The notes below the pieces were generated by a model. The model worked only from the letters and a program-made list of their open reading frames with translations. It did not search any database and had not been told where the DNA came from. 64,000 nt of DNA from Alloacidobacterium sp963823845. Lineage in GTDB: Bacteria > Acidobacteriota > Terriglobia > Terriglobales > Acidobacteriaceae. Location of the stretch: contig CAWGND010000014.1 of the NCBI GenBank assembly GCA_963823845.1, positions 1-64,000 of the forward strand, given 5' to 3'. The position numbers and the translations under genes were made by a program. This document shows positions 56,092 to 64,000 of this stretch, in pieces (positions within the stretch are counted from its first letter, which is position 1; each line of letters opens with the position of its first letter).

Positions 56092-57402
56092 ATGTCTCCT
56101 GAGCGTCGCACGCAGGTACGATTGTTTCTCTCATTTCTGCTCTTTTTCCTCAGCGCTGTAGCCTTCCTGGATCGCACCAATATTTCTATCGCCGGGCTCC
56201 AAATCAGCTCGGAATACAGGCTAGGGAACCAGCATCTCGGCTGGATATTCTCAGCATTTCTTGTCGGTTACGCGGGATTTCAAATACCCGCCGGATGGCT
56301 CGCGGGCCGGTTCGGTCCACGGCGGGTGCTGGCGTTTGGAGTTCTGTGGTGGGGCTTAGTTACAGGGCTCACCGCTCTGCTGCCCACAGATATGTCGCAC
56401 CCGGTTGCCGTTTTGATCGCGATTCGCTTCTTTCTCGGAGTGGGCGAGTCTGTGGTGTATCCGGCAGCAAACCAGTTTGTCGCACGATGGATTCCACAAC
56501 AGGAGCGGGGCTTCGTCAATGGGCTCATTTTTGCCGGCGTGGGTGCGGGAAGCGGTCTTACACCTCCATTGCTGACGTGGCTCATTGCGAATCACGGATG
56601 GCGTGCCGCCTTCTGGTTCAGTGCTTTGATTGGATTGTTTGCCGGAATTCTATGGTGGTATGCGGCCAGAGATACGCCAGAGGAGCATCCCGCTGTATCT
56701 TGTTCAGAACTGCAAAAGATTCAAAGCGGCCTCGAGTCTTACAAGATACTTCCGGCGCGAGCGGGCGCTGAACTTCGAAAATCAGATTCGGCAGACATCT
56801 CATGGGGACCGATCTTTCATCGGCGCGACCTTGCCGCGCTGATGGTTGGATATTTTAGTTTTGGTTACATCGCTTGGATTTTCTTCAGCTGGTTTTTTCT
56901 GTATATGGCGCAGGTACGCGGCTTCGATCTGAAAGCGAGCGCCCGCTATGCCATGCTGCCATTTCTTTCCATGACGGTTTTCTGCCTTGCTGGCGGAGCG
57001 TTGAATGATCGCCTGACACGCGATTATGGTCTTCGTACAGGTCGATGCATGCTTGCTGCTGCCGCCCTTTTTATCACTGCCATCTTTCTTGTCCTCGGTT
57101 CGCAGGTGCATAGCCCAAGTCTTGCAGGAATCATATTGGCGGGCGGGGCGGGAACTCTATATCTCTCGCAGAGTTCATTCTTCGCGGTTTCGGTCGATAT
57201 CGCTGGACGCAGCTCCGGCGTCTTTTCCAGCATCGTGAATATGGGGGGGCAAATTGGGGGCGCGGTAACTGCCTCGCTTACGCCCTGGATTGCACAGCAC
57301 TTCGGCTGGACCAGCTCTTTTGGGGCGGCGGCTGTGCTCGCTGTTATCGGCGGATTTTGCTGGCTGGTGGTTCATCCGGAGCGTCCCCTCGAAACAACGT
57401 AG
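56092..57402 (+). CDS. MFS transporter, anion:cation symporter (hexuronate/aldonate) type
   Basis: A 436-residue protein with twelve membrane segments. The first segment has FFLSAVAFLDRTNISIAG, the signature of the ACS family, and GWLAGRFGPRRVLAFGVLWW is the MFS loop motif. GVGESVVYPAANQFVARWIP is typical of sugar-acid porters (GudP, ExuT, DgoT-like). The central cytoplasmic loop lies near residue 205. It starts 52 bp after the amidohydrolase gene and probably imports the product of the exported enzymes. Confidence 0.9.
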   Translation: MSPERRTQVRLFLSFLLFFLSAVAFLDRTNISIAGLQISSEYRLGNQHLGWIFSAFLVGYAGFQIPAGWLAGRFGPRRVLAFGVLWWGLVTGLTALLPTDMSHPVAVLIAIRFFLGVGESVVYPAANQFVARWIPQQERGFVNGLIFAGVGAGSGLTPPLLTWLIANHGWRAAFWFSALIGLFAGILWWYAARDTPEEHPAVSCSELQKIQSGLESYKILPARAGAELRKSDSADISWGPIFHRRDLAALMVGYFSFGYIAWIFFSWFFLYMAQVRGFDLKASARYAMLPFLSMTVFCLAGGALNDRLTRDYGLRTGRCMLAAAALFITAIFLVLGSQVHSPSLAGIILAGGAGTLYLSQSSFFAVSVDIAGRSSGVFSSIVNMGGQIGGAVTASLTPWIAQHFGWTSSFGAAAVLAVIGGFCWLVVHPERPLETT

Positions 57403-57521
57403 CGGGCAACTGGATAAAATGAGAACACACAACCGGACCCAGGCTACGATCTGTGCTCCCCAGCGAGGACGCTTGCCCGTCTGAACTAAGTGTCTGGATT
57501 ACATCGCAGTAGGAGGTTGGC

Positions 57522-58301
57522 TTGAAGATGTCTATGCTTTTCTTGCGGAGATGCTCGATTGTGGCCGCTCTGCTCATCGTATCCGGAACGATTTTTACGG
57601 TGACACATGTTGTTCTCGCCGATACTCCAAAGACAGCGGCTGAGTATGGAGCCGACCCTGCCTTGATGATCGACGCATATCGCCATGTCGAGGCAGCGTC
57701 AGTCTCAGATGCCATTGAACAGCTCCTGAATGAAAAGAGGTACATGTCGCATCGCATGCAGTCTATCTTCCCAACTAAGTTTGCGGGCGCTGCACTTACC
57801 GTCAAACTGGTGAAGGAGGAGAATCACGACGCTAATGCTCTATCGGGGATGCTGCAGGCGATTGACTCAGGCGGACCAGGCGCTGTCTATGTGATGACCG
57901 TCGAGGATGGAGCAGACATCGCGGGAATGGGCGGTCTGATGGGAACGGCAATGTTCTCCAGAGGGTTTGCGGGCGCCGTTATCGACGGCGGCGTTCGCGA
58001 TCTTCCACAGCTCAAGAAAATCGGTTTTCCAGTTTACTCGACCGGGCCGGTCCCGTCGACATCAGTAAGCCACTATCGCTTTGGGGGAATGAATGTTCCT
58101 ATTGTATGCGATGGAGTAAAGGTCGCCCCTCGGGACATCATCGTTGCGGATCAGGATGGTGTCGTCGTCGTGCCGCGTGAGCGCGCCCCGGAGATACTTG
58201 TACTGGCGCAGCATCTGGATGAGAGCGAGCACTCGATGTATCCTTTCATAGAAAAGTTTCATTCGATTGAAGAGGCGGTCAAACAGTTCGGCCGCATTTA
58301 G
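57522..58301 (+). CDS. RraA-family protein (aldolase/decarboxylase-like) with signal peptide
   Basis: About 259 residues. A signal peptide (CSIVAALLIVSGTIFTVTHVVLA) precedes an RraA/HMG-aldolase fold: GFAGAVIDGGVRDLPQLKK (substrate-binding Arg and metal Asp) and RDIIVADQDGVVVVPRERA. The family includes class II pyruvate aldolases and oxaloacetate decarboxylases as well as RNase E inhibitors. A periplasmic location excludes RNase control, so an aldolase role is likely. AGGAGG stands five bases before TTG 57522 and eleven before ATG 57528; TTG fits better. It lies between the transporter and the first PLP enzyme. Confidence 0.85.
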   Translation: MKMSMLFLRRCSIVAALLIVSGTIFTVTHVVLADTPKTAAEYGADPALMIDAYRHVEAASVSDAIEQLLNEKRYMSHRMQSIFPTKFAGAALTVKLVKEENHDANALSGMLQAIDSGGPGAVYVMTVEDGADIAGMGGLMGTAMFSRGFAGAVIDGGVRDLPQLKKIGFPVYSTGPVPSTSVSHYRFGGMNVPIVCDGVKVAPRDIIVADQDGVVVVPRERAPEILVLAQHLDESEHSMYPFIEKFHSIEEAVKQFGRI

Positions 58302-58463
58302 CACGGTTCCAATAGGGCATTTGTCCTGGTTTGCGAAAGGGCGTGTTGCCGATGACAGGTGGCGTCCCTTTGCTTGGAAATGGTCGTATTGAAGCCAAAG
58401 GTTCTGCTCTACGTCATCGAATCTGGTCTCGCGAAACGCGCTACCCATAGAAGGAAGATAACA

Positions 58464-59750
58464 ATGCCTGAACAGAGCACGGAGGGTAAGCTTTCGCGGC
58501 GAAGATTCCTTAGCCTGTCTTCCGCCGCAGCTGCAACTCTCGGTATCGCTCCTCTCGTCGGCAACGCTACCGAATCTTTTGCTGAAGACGGTACCTCGCC
58601 TGACGACTATTACGCGAAGCTCGGCGTTGAGAAGATCATCAACGCAGCCGGAACCTATACCTTCCTGACCGCTGCGTGCATGCCTCCGCAGGTGCAGCGG
58701 GCCGTGGCGCAGGCTGCGCTGCATCCAGTCCGATTAAGAGACCTGCAACTTGCGGCAGGAGAGTATCTGGCGAAGAAGCTGCGCTGTGAGGCTGCTATGG
58801 TCACTTCCGGAGCATCGGCGGCCCTTACGCTTGCAACTGCTGCCTGCGTTGCCTCGGCGAATGGCGCGAGCCCGCAGGAGATTCCGGAAAATGTGGGCAA
58901 AATGAAGAATGAGGTGGTGGTGCAAAAAGCCCACCGCTATGAATACGACCATGCGATGCTGCTGTGCGGCGTGCATATCAGGGAAGTGGTCACCCTTGAG
59001 GACTACAAGCGAGCGCTCGGCCCAAACACGGTGATGACGAACTTTTTCAACGCTGCTGAACCCGGGCCGAACGGGGCGCAAATCGACCGCGAGACCTGGG
59101 TTGGTGTTGCTCACGAGCACGGCGTTCCCTGCCACAACGATGCCGCCGCCGATATGCCGCCGATTGAAAACCTCTGGAAATATACCGGCATGGGCTACGA
59201 TCTGGTCTGCTTTTCAGGGGGAAAGGGAATTCGCGGCCCGCAGAATGCGGGATTGCTGCTCGGCAAAAAGCATCTGATCGATCTCGCTACAGCAAACAAC
59301 AATCCCAATTCCGATGCAGTGGGACGCGGGATGAAGGTCGCCAAAGAGCAGATTGTCGGAATGGTTGCGGCCGTGGATTGGCTGCTGGAGCAGTCTGACG
59401 AAAAGAATCAGGCCGAATATATGCGGTTAACGGACATCATTGCGAATGCCGTGAAAGATGTGCCAACCATGCAGACACGTGTTTTTATGCCATCAGTTGC
59501 AAACCATGTTCCGCATCTGTTGCTTTCGTATGATCCGTCGGTTGTTGGCATTCCGCCGCATCAGGTGCAGGAAAAGTTGCGCTCACAGAGTCCTTCCATC
59601 GAACTGAATCCGGCAACGGGGACAAGCTCAAGAGTGGGTATTCCATCAGATGAGAATACGATTGTAATCGCTACATGGATGTTGCAGCCGGGCGAAGCAG
59701 AGATCGTTGGCAGGAGCTTGAGAGCTACACTTGGGAAGAATCGCGCATAG
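58464..59750 (+). CDS. Tat-exported SelA-like PLP enzyme, first copy
   Basis: A 428-residue fold type I PLP enzyme related to SelA and D-glucosaminate-6-phosphate ammonia-lyase. The ATG at 58464 has a GAAGGAAG site and begins a Tat signal (LSRRRFLSLSSAAAATLG). Landmarks: INAAGTYTFLTAACMP, VTSGASAALTLATAACVAS (phosphate-binding loop), HNDAAADMPP with the Asp that holds the PLP ring, and FSGGKGIRGPQNAG with the Schiff-base Lys254. No tRNA-binding N-terminal domain of true SelA is present. Tat export suits a protein that folds around PLP in the cytoplasm. The likely reaction is loss of ammonia from a 2-amino sugar acid, by family analogy only. Confidence 0.85.
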   Translation: MPEQSTEGKLSRRRFLSLSSAAAATLGIAPLVGNATESFAEDGTSPDDYYAKLGVEKIINAAGTYTFLTAACMPPQVQRAVAQAALHPVRLRDLQLAAGEYLAKKLRCEAAMVTSGASAALTLATAACVASANGASPQEIPENVGKMKNEVVVQKAHRYEYDHAMLLCGVHIREVVTLEDYKRALGPNTVMTNFFNAAEPGPNGAQIDRETWVGVAHEHGVPCHNDAAADMPPIENLWKYTGMGYDLVCFSGGKGIRGPQNAGLLLGKKHLIDLATANNNPNSDAVGRGMKVAKEQIVGMVAAVDWLLEQSDEKNQAEYMRLTDIIANAVKDVPTMQTRVFMPSVANHVPHLLLSYDPSVVGIPPHQVQEKLRSQSPSIELNPATGTSSRVGIPSDENTIVIATWMLQPGEAEIVGRSLRATLGKNRA

Positions 59751-59801
59751 CGGCGTCTGAGTGAAGAGCAGTTACACCTAACCTAAGAGGAGAGAAACAG
59801 C

Positions 59802-60269
59802 ATGGAGCAACGGTCCAGAAGAGGTCTTCTTAAGAGTGCGGCAATGGCAGCCGCGGTCGCGGGCGGCGCGGCAGTCCTAAGCGAAACAGCTTCAGCAAAG
59901 ACGCCAAAACTCGAAAAGAAAAGCTATCCGCCGCCAAAGCCCGGAGAGACGCCGCTCTTCAGCGGAGCTGTTTCGTACGGCAACCTGCTGTTTCTCGCCG
60001 GGGTAGGGGCGCACTTTGATGGCACGATTGAAGAACACACGAAGCATGTGCTGGATGAGCTTGAGCAGAAGCTTCAATCGGCGGGTTCGTCGATGGACAA
60101 AGTTCTCAAAGTGAATGTCTACCTTAACGACATCAAGGATTGGGAGCGAATGAACACGGTGTACAAGGGGCGATGGGGAAGTGTGCCACCGGTGCGCACT
60201 ACGATCGCTCCTGCCGGGGGAATTCCCGGAAATTCGCTCGTTGAAATCGATCTGATCGCTTACATCTGA
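59802..60269 (+). CDS. Tat-exported RidA-family imine/enamine hydrolase
   Basis: A 155-residue protein. The Tat signal is SRRGLLKSAAMAAAVAGGAA and the mature domain is the RidA/YjgF fold: YGNLLFLAGVGAHFDGTIEE, VLKVNVYLNDIKDWERMN, and PPVRTTIAPAGGIPGNSLVEID with the Arg and Glu of the active site between subunits. RidA hydrolyses reactive imines and enamines released by PLP-dependent dehydratases. The gene lies exactly between two PLP-enzyme genes of that kind, 51 bp after the first and 49 bp before the second. Confidence 0.88.
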   Translation: MEQRSRRGLLKSAAMAAAVAGGAAVLSETASAKTPKLEKKSYPPPKPGETPLFSGAVSYGNLLFLAGVGAHFDGTIEEHTKHVLDELEQKLQSAGSSMDKVLKVNVYLNDIKDWERMNTVYKGRWGSVPPVRTTIAPAGGIPGNSLVEIDLIAYI

Positions 60270-60318
60270 ACTGCCGTTGCTTGGCCACAAAACATTCAAT
60301 AAAAATAAAGGCGCGCCC

Positions 60319-61932
60319 ATGTCCCTTTTTCGCAATGCACGTCCGTCTCGGCGGGAAGTCCTGAAGCAGTCGGGAATGATTACGGCCATTTCTGCCGCTG
60401 CCGCTGTCTCTCCTTTGGCTGCAGGTGGTGGAGTCCTCGCTGACCCGCAAAAAACATTGCACGCTACGATGGAGGGAGTGGATGGTGACAATCTTTTTAC
60501 TCGCATCGGGGTTCGTCCTCTTATCAATGCGCGCGGCACATATACGATCATCACCGGCTCGTGTTCGCTGCCGCAGGTGAAACAGGCTATGCTCGAAGCG
60601 TCGAGCTACTTCGTTCACTTGGACGAATTGATGCCCGCTGTCGGCAGCGAAATCGCCAAACAGATGGGCGCGGAATCAGCGATCGTTACCACAGGGTGCG
60701 AGGCTGCGATCGCGGTTGCAACCGTTGCCTGCATTGCGGGCGCCGATCCCGAGCGGACACAGGCACTGCCCTACGTAAAGCGCCGTGACCAGGTCATTAT
60801 TCCTAAGCATTCCCGGAATCCCTACGATTTTGGCGTGCGCATGTGCGGCGTAGAGATCGTTGAAGTGGATTCAGAAGAAGAGCTGCGCTCCAAGCTCTCC
60901 GAACGCACAGCCATGGTCTACATTCTCTCCGGTCCGGCCGCAGAAAAAGGACCTCTCTCCATCCCTAACATCTGCTCCGTAGCGAAAGAAAAAACCGTCC
61001 CGGTCTTCGTAGACGCTGCTGCAGAGGAGCCGCTAGTCCCGAATATCCACATCGCTCATGGTGCGACGCTTGTGGGCTATTCCGGCGGCAAGTGTATGCG
61101 CGGACCGCAGGCCGCGGGTATTCTGCTCGGCCCAAAGGACATAGTAGGAGCCGCATGGTTTAATGCTGCGCCGCATCACAACTGGGGCCGTGCGCTCAAG
61201 GTAGGCAAAGAAGAGATCATGGGCATGCTGGCCGCAGTACGCGAGTGGTACAAGCGCGACCATGCAGCCGAGCAGCGCGAATGGCTTTCCTGGCTGCAAC
61301 ACATTGAAGGCCGCGTGAAGGGACTGCCTTCGGTGACGACCGAATACCTCCAACCCGAGGACCTGTCGAATCGCTCTCCGCGTCTTCGCATCAACTGGGA
61401 CGCCAACCAGCTCAACATCACTGGAACAGAGCTTGTCGAACGCCTCGACAAGGGTACGCCTCGCATCCTCGTGGATGGAGGCACCGGCAGGCGCCCGGAT
61501 CGGATGCAGAGTTCACTCACCATCATGCCGTACATGATGGCGCCCGGCGAAGACAAGATTGTGGCCGACGCCATCTACGAAGGTCTGACTCATCCCGGGC
61601 ATTACGAAAATCCAGTTATTCCTCAGGGTGCTCCGGAGCAGATTGCTGGTAACTGGACTGTGCAAATCAAATATATTCGCGGCATTGGTGAACAGCGCTT
61701 CACCTTACAGCAGGAAGGCGATCAGCTTACCGGCACGCAGGCAGGCGAAATATATAAGGCCGACTTGAAGGGCATTGTTCATGCCGACCATATCGAGCTT
61801 ACGAGCAGTATGGAGGTGCCCGGCAACTCCATTTCCTGGACGTTCCGCGGAGTTGTCTCCGGCAGCAACGCGAGCGGCACGGTTCACATGGGTGAGTATG
61901 GAGACGCTACCTGGACGGCGGTAAAGGGCTAG
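60319..61932 (+). CDS. Tat-exported SelA-like PLP enzyme with extra C-terminal beta domain, second copy
   Basis: A 537-residue protein from the ATG at 60319. The Tat signal (RPSRREVLKQSGMITAISAA) is followed by the SelA-like domain: LINARGTYTIITGSCSLPQ, IVTTGCEAAIAVATVACIAG, VFVDAAAEEP and YSGGKCMRGPQAAG with Lys258. After about residue 440 come ~95 residues with alternating strands (NWTVQIKYIRGIGEQRFTLQ, DHIELTSSMEVPGNSISWTF), an added beta-sandwich or barrel domain not found in the first copy. It may be a docking or stability domain. The pair looks like a duplication that diverged, or subunits of one complex. Confidence 0.85.
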   Translation: MSLFRNARPSRREVLKQSGMITAISAAAAVSPLAAGGGVLADPQKTLHATMEGVDGDNLFTRIGVRPLINARGTYTIITGSCSLPQVKQAMLEASSYFVHLDELMPAVGSEIAKQMGAESAIVTTGCEAAIAVATVACIAGADPERTQALPYVKRRDQVIIPKHSRNPYDFGVRMCGVEIVEVDSEEELRSKLSERTAMVYILSGPAAEKGPLSIPNICSVAKEKTVPVFVDAAAEEPLVPNIHIAHGATLVGYSGGKCMRGPQAAGILLGPKDIVGAAWFNAAPHHNWGRALKVGKEEIMGMLAAVREWYKRDHAAEQREWLSWLQHIEGRVKGLPSVTTEYLQPEDLSNRSPRLRINWDANQLNITGTELVERLDKGTPRILVDGGTGRRPDRMQSSLTIMPYMMAPGEDKIVADAIYEGLTHPGHYENPVIPQGAPEQIAGNWTVQIKYIRGIGEQRFTLQQEGDQLTGTQAGEIYKADLKGIVHADHIELTSSMEVPGNSISWTFRGVVSGSNASGTVHMGEYGDATWTAVKG

Positions 61933-61965
61933 TGTCTGTGTTAACCATCGATGATCCGGAGCGAT

Positions 61966-63495
61966 ATGACGATTACCGTTACCGAGCAGGACCCGCGTTA
62001 TCAAACCCTGAAAAGGAGCCGCAACCTCCGCCTGCCGCCGTCCGACAAAGACTACGCCAGCCGAATCGAGCTGTGCGAAAGCGCTTCGGACACGGCTGAA
62101 GCGCTGCAGCGGATCGTAAATGCAGGCCTGCGGCCGACGGTGCGCAGCGGGGGCCATTGCTACGAGGATTTTGTCGTCAACAATCCCGGCGGAGCGATTC
62201 TCGATCTAAGCCTTCTCCAGGAATCGCGTTCAGCCGAGGATGGAAACCGATACAGGATCGGCGCAGGGAAGCAACTAGGCGAAGTCTATCTCGAACTCTT
62301 CAAACGTTATGGGGTGACCATCCCTGCGGGAACATGTTATCCCGTAGGCGCAGGCGGACATATCAGCGGCGGTGGCTATGGCCTGCTCTCACGTCTTCAT
62401 GGGCTCACCGTCGACTGGTTATCAGCAGTGGATATCCTTACCGTCGATGCGAGCGGCAAAGTGGTTTCGCGTCGCGTCGACAAACAGCATGATCCTGACC
62501 TCTTTCGCGCATGTCGGGGCGCCGGAGGAGGCAACTTTGGGATTATTACGTCTTTTCTATTCGACAAGCTGCCACAGGCGCCGCACGAGGTAGTGCATGC
62601 AGGCTTGTCGTTTGACTGGACCACTATGACGGAGGAGCGCTTCGTCGCCATTTTAAGAACCTATGGCAACTACTGGGAGACGCGTGGCAAGGATCCGGAT
62701 ACATACGGCCTCTTTGCCATTCTGGATGTTTCCCACGCTTCGAACAAGCGCTTTGGTGTCTCTCTGCAGTTCTGTAACCCGGATGGAACATGTAACGACC
62801 TGACTGTCGTGAATGAGTTTCTGAACCTCTTTTCATCGTGCAGTCCGTCGCCGGGCGCTCCCCCTCCAGCGGGAGAGCGGGCGATCGCGCACGCTTCTGT
62901 TGCTGGGGAGGCGTGCTCAGGACAGCATCCCATGACCCGCCGATTGTGGTTGGATGCCACCATTGGAGACAGCGGTGCTGAAGGAAGCGGCCGCGCGAAA
63001 TATAAATCAACCTACATGAGGACCAACTTCACCGATGAAGAAGCGAAGCGCATTTACAAGCACATGACGCGCGATGTGCCCGGCGTGGATCTGAGGGGAT
63101 TTTTTCTCGCGATCGACTCCTATGGAGGGGCGATCAACCGCAGCCAGCTCGCGGAAGAAACATCCATCTGGCAGCGCTCATCCATCATGAAGCTGCAGTT
63201 CCAGTCGTATTGGCAGAATGCGGAAGATGATGCCGGACGTCTGAAGTGGCTGAAGGATTTTTACAGCTACTTATACTCCGGCCCTAAGGTGGACCCTCGC
63301 TACGCCTCCACGCCGTATCCCGGAGAGCATTACGAAGGCTGTTATATCAATTATCCCGATAGCGATATGCTGGCCTATCCGTTCTGGCCACAGCTGTATT
63401 ACGGCGATCAGGGGTTATACCCATTTCTGCAAAGTGTGAAGCGGCGGTATGACCCCAACAATATTTTTCACCATGCTATGTCTGTGCGTTTATAA
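61966..63495 (+). CDS. BBE-type FAD oxidase with bicovalent flavin motifs
   Basis: A 509-residue FAD-linked oxidase. TVRSGGHCYEDF carries the His that binds the FAD 8-alpha position, and PAGTCYPVGAGGHISGGGYG the Cys that binds the flavin 6 position (H69 and C129, counted from 61951). The C-terminal BBE domain ends RYDPNNIFHHAMSV. Bicovalent members include oligosaccharide oxidases (GOOX) and chito-oligosaccharide oxidase, which oxidise sugar C1 to a lactone. GGAG precedes the ATG at 61966. No signal peptide is evident, in contrast to the neighbouring enzymes, so its location is unclear. It starts 34 bp after the PLP enzyme. Confidence 0.88.
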   Translation: MTITVTEQDPRYQTLKRSRNLRLPPSDKDYASRIELCESASDTAEALQRIVNAGLRPTVRSGGHCYEDFVVNNPGGAILDLSLLQESRSAEDGNRYRIGAGKQLGEVYLELFKRYGVTIPAGTCYPVGAGGHISGGGYGLLSRLHGLTVDWLSAVDILTVDASGKVVSRRVDKQHDPDLFRACRGAGGGNFGIITSFLFDKLPQAPHEVVHAGLSFDWTTMTEERFVAILRTYGNYWETRGKDPDTYGLFAILDVSHASNKRFGVSLQFCNPDGTCNDLTVVNEFLNLFSSCSPSPGAPPPAGERAIAHASVAGEACSGQHPMTRRLWLDATIGDSGAEGSGRAKYKSTYMRTNFTDEEAKRIYKHMTRDVPGVDLRGFFLAIDSYGGAINRSQLAEETSIWQRSSIMKLQFQSYWQNAEDDAGRLKWLKDFYSYLYSGPKVDPRYASTPYPGEHYEGCYINYPDSDMLAYPFWPQLYYGDQGLYPFLQSVKRRYDPNNIFHHAMSVRL

Positions 63496-63532
63496 AGTGC
63501 CTCAGCGAGATGATATAGGTGATATAGCCATC

Positions 63533-64000
63533 ATGACATCGGGCACGCCATGGAGCCGACGAGCGTTTCTACGAGGTGTGGGGTACACGTCTGCTCTTGG
63601 TGTGCTGAGCGGGGTGTCTCCAGGCAGCAAAATGCCCGTCCAGTCCTCTCTAAACTCGATCCCGAAGGTCGGGTTCGCTTTCGTTGGCTCGCGAGGAAAA
63701 GAAATCGGTTCGCCGGGTGACGGCAGTGCTTCTGGAATTCACGTCTTCCAGGTGCGCAGTGATGACTGGAGCTGGAAGCAAACTATCCCGAGCCGCTCAC
63801 CCGTATGTCTCGCGCTTCACCCCAACGAGCAATTCTTGTATGTAGCGAATGACGTCGATGAATATGAGAGATTGCCTCGTGGAACGGTCGAGGCCTACAA
63901 GATTGATGCTCATCACGGCACTCTCGATCTGATCAGTCGGCAGCCTCTATCGCTGTCTGGCAGCAAGCCGAGGCACCTTGGAATTTCACCAGACGGCAAT
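63533..64000 (+). CDS. Tat-exported lactonase-family propeller, cut by the window end
   Basis: The 156 codons are open to the last base. The N-terminus is a Tat signal (PWSRRAFLRGVGYTSALGVL), and the mature part has the first blades of a seven-bladed lactonase-family propeller: GFAFVGSRGKEIGSPGDGSA, VFQVRSDDWSWKQ, PVCLALHPNEQFLYVANDVD and KPRHLGISPDGN. The family includes 6-phosphogluconolactonase and sugar lactonases. Placed after a sugar-oxidase-like gene, it would open the lactone that oxidase forms. The rest of the gene and any following ones lie outside the window. Confidence 0.8.
   Translation, partial: MTSGTPWSRRAFLRGVGYTSALGVLSGVSPGSKMPVQSSLNSIPKVGFAFVGSRGKEIGSPGDGSASGIHVFQVRSDDWSWKQTIPSRSPVCLALHPNEQFLYVANDVDEYERLPRGTVEAYKIDAHHGTLDLISRQPLSLSGSKPRHLGISPDGN

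Overview
The window looks like a soil or freshwater Acidobacteriota chromosome. This is an inference from gene families; no marker gene is present. The supporting features are a serine/threonine kinase with a TPR tail, winged-helix/TolB/TPR regulators, a Planctomycetes-style DUF1501/DUF1549/DUF1553 cluster, small secreted proteins of unknown function and a high-GC coding style.

Layout. 1-5 kb: the end of a TPR regulator, an AraC regulator, and a divergent set encoding a SnoaL-like protein, a methyltransferase, an SBP56/methanethiol-oxidase family protein and a membrane protein. 5-32 kb: a scarred, mobile-element-rich region. It begins at the 3' end of a tRNA beside a dead integrase and ends at a 5' half of tRNA-Gly beside an integrase N-terminus. 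Inside are an IS110 element, two IS91-type transposases (one in a unit with a tyrosine recombinase), a MITE-like element, a frameshifted TIR-like gene and a frameshifted integrase. Two chimeric reading frames are notable: an integrase N-terminus joined to a GH13 alpha-glucosidase, and a transposase N-terminus joined to the end of a beta-propeller protein. Resident genes (GDSL esterase, winged-helix TPR regulator, Ser/Thr kinase, serine hydrolase, GT39 glycosyltransferase) lie between them.

32-45 kb: a patatin/outer-membrane protein and a cytochrome c, then a minus-strand cluster (NHL protein, PPC-type protein, cytochrome-WD40 protein, DUF1549/DUF1553, DUF1501). Every gene of this cluster except the small cytochrome is broken by frameshifts. 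45-53 kb: intact plus-strand genes for a di-heme cytochrome, PQQ dehydrogenase, Gfo/Idh/MocA oxidoreductase, dihydroxyacetone kinase, mercaptopyruvate sulfurtransferase, another cytochrome, an ECF sigma factor and its anti-sigma factor.

53-64 kb is the most interesting part. After a divergent 6-phosphogluconate dehydrogenase come a deacetylase-type amidohydrolase, an MFS sugar-acid transporter, an RraA-family protein, two SelA-like PLP enzymes, a RidA-family protein, a BBE-type FAD oxidase and a lactonase cut by the window end. Six of these enzymes carry Sec- or Tat-type N-termini although their relatives are mostly cytoplasmic. Together they suggest an undescribed catabolic pathway outside the cytoplasmic membrane, possibly for oxidised N-acylated amino sugars: oxidase, lactonase, deacetylase, ammonia-lyase plus imine hydrolase, aldolase, then uptake. 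The enzyme families are read from sequence; the substrate and order of steps are inference.
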